From Actinomycetes bacterium (lineage in GTDB: Bacteria; Planctomycetota; Phycisphaerae; JAACET01): DNA of 9,868 nt. The position numbers were made by a program, and so were the translations under genes. Location: positions 1 to 9,868 of the forward strand of contig DAOVKO010000060.1 of assembly GCA_030631725.1 (NCBI GenBank), read 5' to 3'. Shown here one piece after another: positions 5,991-9,868 of the stretch. How positions within the stretch are numbered: the first letter of the stretch is position 1; the number at the start of each line of letters is the position of its first letter. The notes beneath the pieces were generated by a model. The model was given only the letters and a program-made list of their open reading frames with translations. It made no database searches and was not told the DNA's origin.

Positions 5991-7298
5991 TTATCCCGTA
6001 CAGGCCACATTTTTTTTGTACAAACCCCCTTTTCTGCCAGATTTGGCCCCCCGTCTGCTCAACACAGCCAAGCTCCCCAGAAGCACCAGAGCCAGCGTGG
6101 CCGGCTCTGGCGTAGGCGTGCTCTGACCCCAATAGCTCATGACTTGGCTATAATCTGCACCTTCGACCACGCCGTCCCCGGACACATCGCCCTGCTCGTA
6201 GCTCGCATTGTCTAGCCCCCAGTTGCTGATAATGATGCTCAAGTCAGCCTGACCCACAAACCCATCCCCATTCACATCGCCGGGCCCGACGATGCGGATT
6301 GAATCTCTACCCCAAAAAAGTTGTGTGCCCTCGTTGAGGTCGACCGAGCCTTTCAGGGACAACTCTGTTGTGTCATACTCAACGTCCACCAGATCGGCAA
6401 TTCGAAAGTACACCTTCAGGTCGTCCCACTCATCGTTGTTAACATCTCTGAAAGAGCTGATCGTATCCCCGTTCCCTTTGGTCATAGGCCCAGCTCCGGA
6501 CAATTTCAGGCTTGAAACATTGATATCATAGACATCGAAGTTCTCATCGCCGAGAATAGCCACGGGCAAAACGCCCTTGGAGTGTAGATTGAAGCGGTTG
6601 GAATTGCTGCCGGCTCTGATGTCTATGCTAACAGGCTGCACTACCTCCAAGGTATCCTGCGGCTGCGGGTATTTCAACTCCAGCCAATCCACGACCGGCT
6701 CGTAATGTCGGGCGTAGGTAACCACCGCCGGGGCCGTTGAGCCCATCAGGCTGCTGCTGTCGATAATCGGATTACTTGGTGGATAAGTTGCTCCGCCGCT
6801 GTATTCATCGTAGTTGCCCACCATGTGCCCATATTCATGGGCGGCAACTCGCCCGGTATCTGCAGTGTCCCAAAGGGTCATAGTCGTTCTTGGCTTTCCC
6901 TGGCTGAAGCCCGGACGAACCCGCACATTGTAGTGGTCGCTGGGATACTCGAAGATCACGTCGTAAATGATATCGTAGTAATATTGGTTGTTATGCAGTA
7001 TGCCATACCGGTTGTTCCATAGCCCTTCGATCCCGCCTTCCCAATAGGGTGCCAGGCTGTCAATTTCTGACTGCGGTACATGGTCGATACCGCCGCTACT
7101 GTATAGATAAATCGAAGTGTAGATGTGCAATTCCTGGCTTGCGAATTCGATGTCGTATGTTACCCACCAGCTAAACCCCGGCGGGTTCATATAATAAGAC
7201 CGTGTTTCCCTCGCAACATCCCCCAGCGGGACAGCCTCCACTTGGGCCCCCGCCAGGGCCACACACAGCCCCATAAGAACAATAATCCTCGTTCTCAC
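5991..7298 (-). CDS. PEP-CTERM protein with metzincin-like metalloprotease motif and dockerin-type repeats
   Basis: A 435-residue exported protein, probably a surface or extracellular zinc protease. Parts in order: signal peptide (1-22); a catalytic-like region (about 25-210) with HEYGHMVGNYD at 154-164, reading as HExxHxxGxxD (H154, E155, H158, D164), followed 21 residues later by SLMG (M185) as a candidate Met-turn; a beta domain (220-335) of the type SIDIRAGSNSN..LHSKGVLPVAILG, common in secreted planctomycete proteins; two dockerin-type calcium loops (DVNGDGFVGQAD 341-352 and DVSGDGVVEGAD 371-382); and PEP-CTERM from PEPAT (397-401) through a hydrophobic helix to SRRG. A 20-residue tail after the basic cluster is unusual and crosses an A8 run (6010-6017). 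The start is GTG at 7298, with AGAAGGA 6 nt upstream. Dockerin-like loops here need not imply a cellulosome. Activity and substrate are inferred. Confidence 0.85.
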   Translation of the reverse strand: MRTRIIVLMGLCVALAGAQVEAVPLGDVARETRSYYMNPPGFSWWVTYDIEFASQELHIYTSIYLYSSGGIDHVPQSEIDSLAPYWEGGIEGLWNNRYGILHNNQYYYDIIYDVIFEYPSDHYNVRVRPGFSQGKPRTTMTLWDTADTGRVAAHEYGHMVGNYDEYSGGATYPPSNPIIDSSSLMGSTAPAVVTYARHYEPVVDWLELKYPQPQDTLEVVQPVSIDIRAGSNSNRFNLHSKGVLPVAILGDENFDVYDINVSSLKLSGAGPMTKGNGDTISSFRDVNNDEWDDLKVYFRIADLVDVEYDTTELSLKGSVDLNEGTQLFWGRDSIRIVGPGDVNGDGFVGQADLSIIISNWGLDNASYEQGDVSGDGVVEGADYSQVMSYWGQSTPTPEPATLALVLLGSLAVLSRRGAKSGRKGGLYKKNVACTG

Positions 7299-7443
7299 CT
7301 TCTATCCTTCTCCTTTCTTTCTGCCGGGCCAATCCCCCTCGTCTCGAACCCTGTGCTTAAAAAACACACGCGGGGCAGTCTCTCTACTCCGCATGCCAAT
7401 AATCGTGCTTAAGCTCGGTCCAACTGAACCTGCTTAGCCACAC
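7299..7443 (-). promoter_or_regulatory. About 145-nt 5' leader of the protease gene
   Basis: The leader runs from the predicted start near 7443 to the GTG at 7298. It holds a 7-bp stem with one G-U pair (plus CACGCGG 7367-7373 with CCGCATG 7389-7395). It also holds a direct repeat of TTAAGCAC (plus GTGCTTAA at 7353-7360 and 7405-7412), the box GAGCTTAAG (plus 7408-7416), the box GGGATTGGC (plus 7328-7336) followed by CGGCAG, and a purine-rich ribosome region (AAGGAGAAGGA). Both boxes also occur in the other PEP-CTERM leader in the same order. No coding potential is seen. The remaining gene-free stretch, 7480-7624, shows only a GAAATCTC direct repeat (7516-7523, 7526-7533) and no clear rightward promoter. 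Confidence 0.45.
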
Positions 7444-7450
7444 AGCTTAG

Positions 7451-7479
7451 ATTATAGCAGAAGAGCCCGTTTTAGTCAA
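7451..7479 (-). promoter_or_regulatory. Near-perfect sigma70-type promoter of the protease gene
   Basis: On the minus strand TTGACT (7479-7474) and a perfect TATAAT (7456-7451) are separated by 17 bp. The predicted start is near 7443. This is the best promoter in the window, and it has the same architecture as that of the other PEP-CTERM gene. Confidence 0.85.
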
Positions 7480-7611
7480 GCTTTTTCTCGCCCTTGCCGC
7501 CAGTTCTTTGGCCCTGAAATCTCCGGAAATCTCTGGGATAGTCTCCCCGCCATGGGCTATACTGTTGCCTTGAAAAACTTCTGTCTTGCCTTGTGCCCGA
7601 TATATGTTCTT

Positions 7612-7616
7612 GGAGG
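7612..7616 (+). promoter_or_regulatory. Ribosome binding site that sets the ptb start
   Basis: GGAGG lies 8 nt before the ATG at 7625. It picks that ATG over upstream in-frame starts at 7586 and 7604, which lack a ribosome site and would add residues not expected in this family. Confidence 0.8.
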
Positions 7617-7624
7617 CCGATATT

Positions 7625-8566
7625 ATGAAGAATTTTGACCAGTTACTCGACTTGATAAAGGACAAACCCATCCGCACCATAGCCGTCGCCGCCGCCGCCG
7701 ACCATAGTGTGATCGAAGCCGCCCGTCTGGCCCGCCAGGCCAACATCGCCCGAACCATCCTTATCGGACGCAAGGAGGGCATTTTGCAAAAGGCCGCGGA
7801 AATCAATTTCTCCATCGAGGCCAAGGATGTCATTGACGAGCCCGACGACATCCGCGCCGCCTCTGCAGCCGTTTCCCTCACCGCCAGCGGAAAGGCCGAC
7901 ATCGTCATGAAGGGCTACCTGCACACTGACGATTATCTCCGGGCCGTCCTCCAGCGCGAAAACGGCTTGCGCACCGGCGTGGTCATGAGTCACGTTTTTG
8001 TCATTGAGGTCCCCGAGTTCGACAGGTTCCTTTTCATTACCGATGGGGCCATGAACATCGCCCCCGATCTTCAGCAAAAGGCCGAGATAATTCTCAACGC
8101 CGTTCATTTGGCCAATCTTTTTGGCATCATGAAGCCCAAGGTCGCCGTCTTGGGTGCCGTCGAGTTGGTTAATCCCAACATGCCCGCCACCCTCGACGCC
8201 GCCGTCTTGGCCAAGATGAGTCAGCGCAGCCAATTTCGTCCCGAGGTCGTAATTGGCGGCCCCTTTGCCCTGGATAATGCTATCTCCCAGATTGCCGCCA
8301 AGCACAAGGGCATCACCGGGCCGGTTGCCGGCTTGGCCGACATCCTCATGGTCCCCAACATCGAGGCCGGCAACATGCTCGCCAAGTCCTTGGTTTACTT
8401 AGGTCATTATCGCTTGGCCGGCGTCCTGGTCGGCGCCGCCGCCCCCGTGGTCTTGACCAGCAGAGCGGATTCGGCCGAATCAAAAATGCTCTCCATGGCC
8501 GCCGCCGTCATGATGGTTACTGCCCAGCGGCTATTACGCCTCAAGATCGGCAAACTACACTACTGA
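7625..8566 (+). CDS. ptb: Phosphate butyryltransferase / phosphate acyltransferase (PTA_PTB family)
   Basis: Cytoplasmic enzyme exchanging CoA for phosphate on a short acyl-CoA, making acyl phosphate (butyryl or acetyl), with ATP formation if a kinase follows. The 313-residue product is full length for Ptb and has family blocks DIVMKGYLHT (92-101), VPNIEAGNMLAKSLVYLG (243-260) and GAAAPVVLTSRADSAESK (270-287). The N-terminal MKNFDQLLDL also fits Ptb. The next gene on this strand, 42 bp on, is an SDR and not a butyrate kinase gene, so the acyl-phosphate route may be completed elsewhere. No clear promoter is seen in the 140 bp upstream. Butyryl versus acetyl preference cannot be read from sequence; Ptb is favoured over Pta by length and motif pattern. 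Confidence 0.9.
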   Translation: MKNFDQLLDLIKDKPIRTIAVAAAADHSVIEAARLARQANIARTILIGRKEGILQKAAEINFSIEAKDVIDEPDDIRAASAAVSLTASGKADIVMKGYLHTDDYLRAVLQRENGLRTGVVMSHVFVIEVPEFDRFLFITDGAMNIAPDLQQKAEIILNAVHLANLFGIMKPKVAVLGAVELVNPNMPATLDAAVLAKMSQRSQFRPEVVIGGPFALDNAISQIAAKHKGITGPVAGLADILMVPNIEAGNMLAKSLVYLGHYRLAGVLVGAAAPVVLTSRADSAESKMLSMAAAVMMVTAQRLLRLKIGKLHY

Positions 8567-8608
8567 TATCGACACGCGAAAAGTCGCTCGTCTGACCGAG
8601 ATCGCCCC

Positions 8609-9526
8609 ATGGAAGAGGCCCAATTGAATGTAGTCACCGGGTCTTTCGGCTACACAGGCAAATACATTACCCGACGCCTTCTGGCTATGGGCCAGCAGGT
8701 CAAGACCCTCACCGGCCATCCTCACCGCCCCAATCCGTTCGGTCAGCGCGTTAGCCACGCCCCTTTTTCCTTCGACGATCCCGACCGACTAATCGCCAGC
8801 CTCCGTGGAGCAACCACCCTCTTCAACACCTACTGGATACGTTTTCCTTATGGACAACTGACCTTCGACCATGCTATCCAGAACACGAAAACTCTGATCA
8901 GCGCAGCCCGCCAGGCGGGCCTTCATCGAATCGTCCACCTCAGCGTCAGCAATCCTAGTGAACAATCAAGGCTTCCCTACTTCCGAGGCAAAGTCCTCAT
9001 CGAACGGGCCATCATGGAGTCCGGCCTTTCTTACGCCATCATCAGGCCCACGGTCATCTTCGGCCCCGAGGACATCCTCATCAACAACATCGCCTGGCTC
9101 CTTCGGCGGCTACCCGTATTTGCCCTGCCCGGAGGGGGCAACTATCGACTTCAGCCGGTCTTCGTCGAGGACTTGGCCGAGATGGCTGTAGGCTTGGCTC
9201 AACAGAATCGTAATCTGGTCGTTGACGCCGTCGGCCCGGAGATACTCAGCTTCGCTCAATGCGTCCGCCTTATCGCCGCAGCCATCAACAGCCGCGCCGC
9301 CATCATCCACGTTAGTCCGTATCTGATGCATCTGTTCTCGCTCCTGATTGGTCCACTGCTAGGCGATGTGTTGCTGACCCGGAATGAAATCGCTGGGCTG
9401 ATGGCCAACTTGCTGATCTCACATGGCCCTGTAACCGCACCCACACGCTTCAGTGACTGGCTCAAGCACCATGCCCACAGTCTGGGCCGTCGATATGCCT
9501 GCGAACTCGACAGGCACTATCGATAG
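8609..9526 (+). CDS. Atypical SDR NAD(P)-binding protein (NmrA/NDUFA9-like, COG0702 type)
   Basis: A 305-residue Rossmann-fold protein of unknown substrate. The nucleotide-binding loop is TGSFGYTGKYI (10-20), of the TGxxGxxG kind. HRIVHLSVSNPSE (107-119) matches the strand-4 serine region, YFRGK (124-128) is a YxxxK-like pair, RPTVIFGPEDILINN (146-160) is a signature of atypical SDRs, and LQPVFVEDLAEMA (181-193) closes the core. The C-terminal third is more hydrophobic (238-256) and may touch the membrane, but no clear transmembrane helix is claimed. The ATG at 8609 has only a weak GAGA 8-11 nt upstream. It follows ptb by 42 bp, so the two are probably cotranscribed, although the functional link is unknown. 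It could be an oxidoreductase, an epimerase-like enzyme or a complex-assembly factor. Confidence 0.82.
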   Translation: MEEAQLNVVTGSFGYTGKYITRRLLAMGQQVKTLTGHPHRPNPFGQRVSHAPFSFDDPDRLIASLRGATTLFNTYWIRFPYGQLTFDHAIQNTKTLISAARQAGLHRIVHLSVSNPSEQSRLPYFRGKVLIERAIMESGLSYAIIRPTVIFGPEDILINNIAWLLRRLPVFALPGGGNYRLQPVFVEDLAEMAVGLAQQNRNLVVDAVGPEILSFAQCVRLIAAAINSRAAIIHVSPYLMHLFSLLIGPLLGDVLLTRNEIAGLMANLLISHGPVTAPTRFSDWLKHHAHSLGRRYACELDRHYR

Positions 9527-9569
9527 CCTTTGCGCCACCTCAGAAAAAACTAGCTGTAATATCCTAAAG

Positions 9570-9715
9570 CTCGCTTATTGCTCTGTTGAAAAGATATCGG
9601 GACGGGTCATTGCGAGCGCAGCGAAGCAATCTCAAAGCTCAGAAGTCGAGATTGCCACGGCCCCTCTGGGGCCTCGCAATGACAGAAAGAGGCTTTCAAC
9701 AGAGCACTTGCTTAT
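9570..9715. mobile_element. MITE-like element (9579-9706) with 13-bp terminal inverted repeats and 9-bp target duplication
   Basis: The 128-bp element has perfect 13-bp terminal inverted repeats: TGCTCTGTTGAAA (9579-9591) and its complement TTTCAACAGAGCA (9694-9706). Directly outside them lie CTCGCTTAT (9570-9578) and CTTGCTTAT (9707-9715), matching 8 of 9, as expected for a target-site duplication with one later mutation. Inside, GTCATTGCGAG (9606-9616) pairs with CTCGCAATGAC (9673-9683), GCAATCTC (9626-9633) pairs with GAGATTGC (9648-9655), and GGCCCC-TCT-GGGGCC (9659-9673) forms a tip hairpin. There is no coding capacity, so mobilisation would need a transposase in trans. From recollection, the GTCATTGCGAGCG..GCAATCTC core is widespread in environmental bacteria. 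The parent IS family is not assigned. The element sits 52 bp after the SDR stop. Confidence 0.8.
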
Positions 9716-9745
9716 CAAATGGTCCGCGGGAGATTTTGAAGCTTT

Positions 9746-9777
9746 GTATTGACAATCAATACTCAAACGGATAAAAA
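9746..9777 (+). promoter_or_regulatory. Promoter with a palindromic operator-like site on its -35 box
   Basis: TTGACA (9749-9754) is a perfect -35. The -10 is weaker: ATAAAA or TAAAAA at 9771-9777, with 16- or 17-bp spacing. A 17-bp dyad, GTATTGA-CAA-TCAATAC (9746-9762), covers the -35 box, as a repressor site would. It points at the ORF starting at 9823. Confidence 0.55.
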
Positions 9778-9822
9778 GACGTCTCCTGATAACCTGCTGT
9801 GCTAACCGGGAGTCCAAGTTCG

Positions 9823-9868
9823 ATGTCGGTCAATGAAATTGCCGCTCCCGTCCATGGCAACGGGTTAC
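9823..9868 (+). CDS. Start of an unidentified gene (cut by the window edge)
   Basis: An ATG at 9823 opens a frame running off the right edge; the 15 visible residues begin MSVNEIAAPVHGNG. GGGAG lies 10 nt upstream, and a TTGACA promoter with a palindrome lies about 45-75 bp upstream. The visible part is too short to identify a family. The call rests on the promoter and ribosome-site context rather than on the peptide. Confidence 0.4.
   Translation, partial: MSVNEIAAPVHGNGL

Noticed and set aside
5860..6132. Open frames in both directions around 5860-6130
   Set aside because: They overlap the strong PEP-CTERM gene promoter and the 3' end of the protease gene. The peptides resemble nothing and lack ribosome sites.
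7341..7350. GGTTCGAGAC on the minus strand, resembling a tRNA T-loop
   Set aside because: The flanking bases do not form a T-stem, and no anticodon or acceptor stem can be built around it.
7643..8305. Leftward 220-codon frame opposite ptb
   Set aside because: Gly/Asp-rich shadow translation of a well-supported Ptb gene.
9579..9706. CRISPR-like repeat or full insertion sequence at the right end
   Set aside because: There is no repeat-spacer series and no transposase frame. The nested inverted repeats and flanking duplication fit a non-autonomous miniature element.

Overview
The window looks like chromosomal DNA from a Planctomycetota bacterium, most likely Phycisphaerae-like. This is an inference. 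It rests on two secreted proteins with C-terminal PEP-CTERM sorting signals, one of which also carries paired dockerin-type calcium repeats just before the signal, a combination common in that group. No rRNA or other marker gene is present to confirm it.

Layout: 1-2744 is leftward and holds a D-2-hydroxyacid dehydrogenase (hydroxypyruvate reductase type, cut by the window edge), a GarK-type glycerate kinase 2 bp upstream of it, and a SAM-dependent methyltransferase. The kinase and dehydrogenase form a glycerate module (hydroxypyruvate <-> D-glycerate -> phosphoglycerate). Next comes a repeat-rich spacer (2745-2931), then a leftward periplasmic HtrA/DegP protease. An 86-bp divergent promoter region follows, then a rightward Mut7-C RNase-domain protein. 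Two leftward PEP-CTERM genes (4919-5596 and 5991-7298) come next. Each has a near-consensus sigma70-type promoter and a long leader. Divergent from these, a rightward pair encodes a phosphate butyryl/acetyltransferase and an atypical SDR. The right end has a 128-bp MITE-like element with terminal inverted repeats and a near-perfect 9-bp target duplication, then a promoter with a palindrome on its -35 box and the first codons of another gene.

The most interesting pattern is a split in how genes are started. htrA, the Mut7-C gene and probably the methyltransferase have a -10 box only 6-7 nt before the ATG, which predicts leaderless mRNAs. The two PEP-CTERM genes have excellent TTGAC(A/T)-17-TATA(A/G)T promoters, purine-rich ribosome sites and leaders of about 350 and 145 nt that share two short boxes. 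The surface proteins may therefore be under leader-RNA control. That is a hypothesis and needs comparative data. The larger PEP-CTERM protein has a metzincin-like zinc site (HExxHxxGxxD plus a Met-turn-like SLMG), so it may be a sorted extracellular protease.
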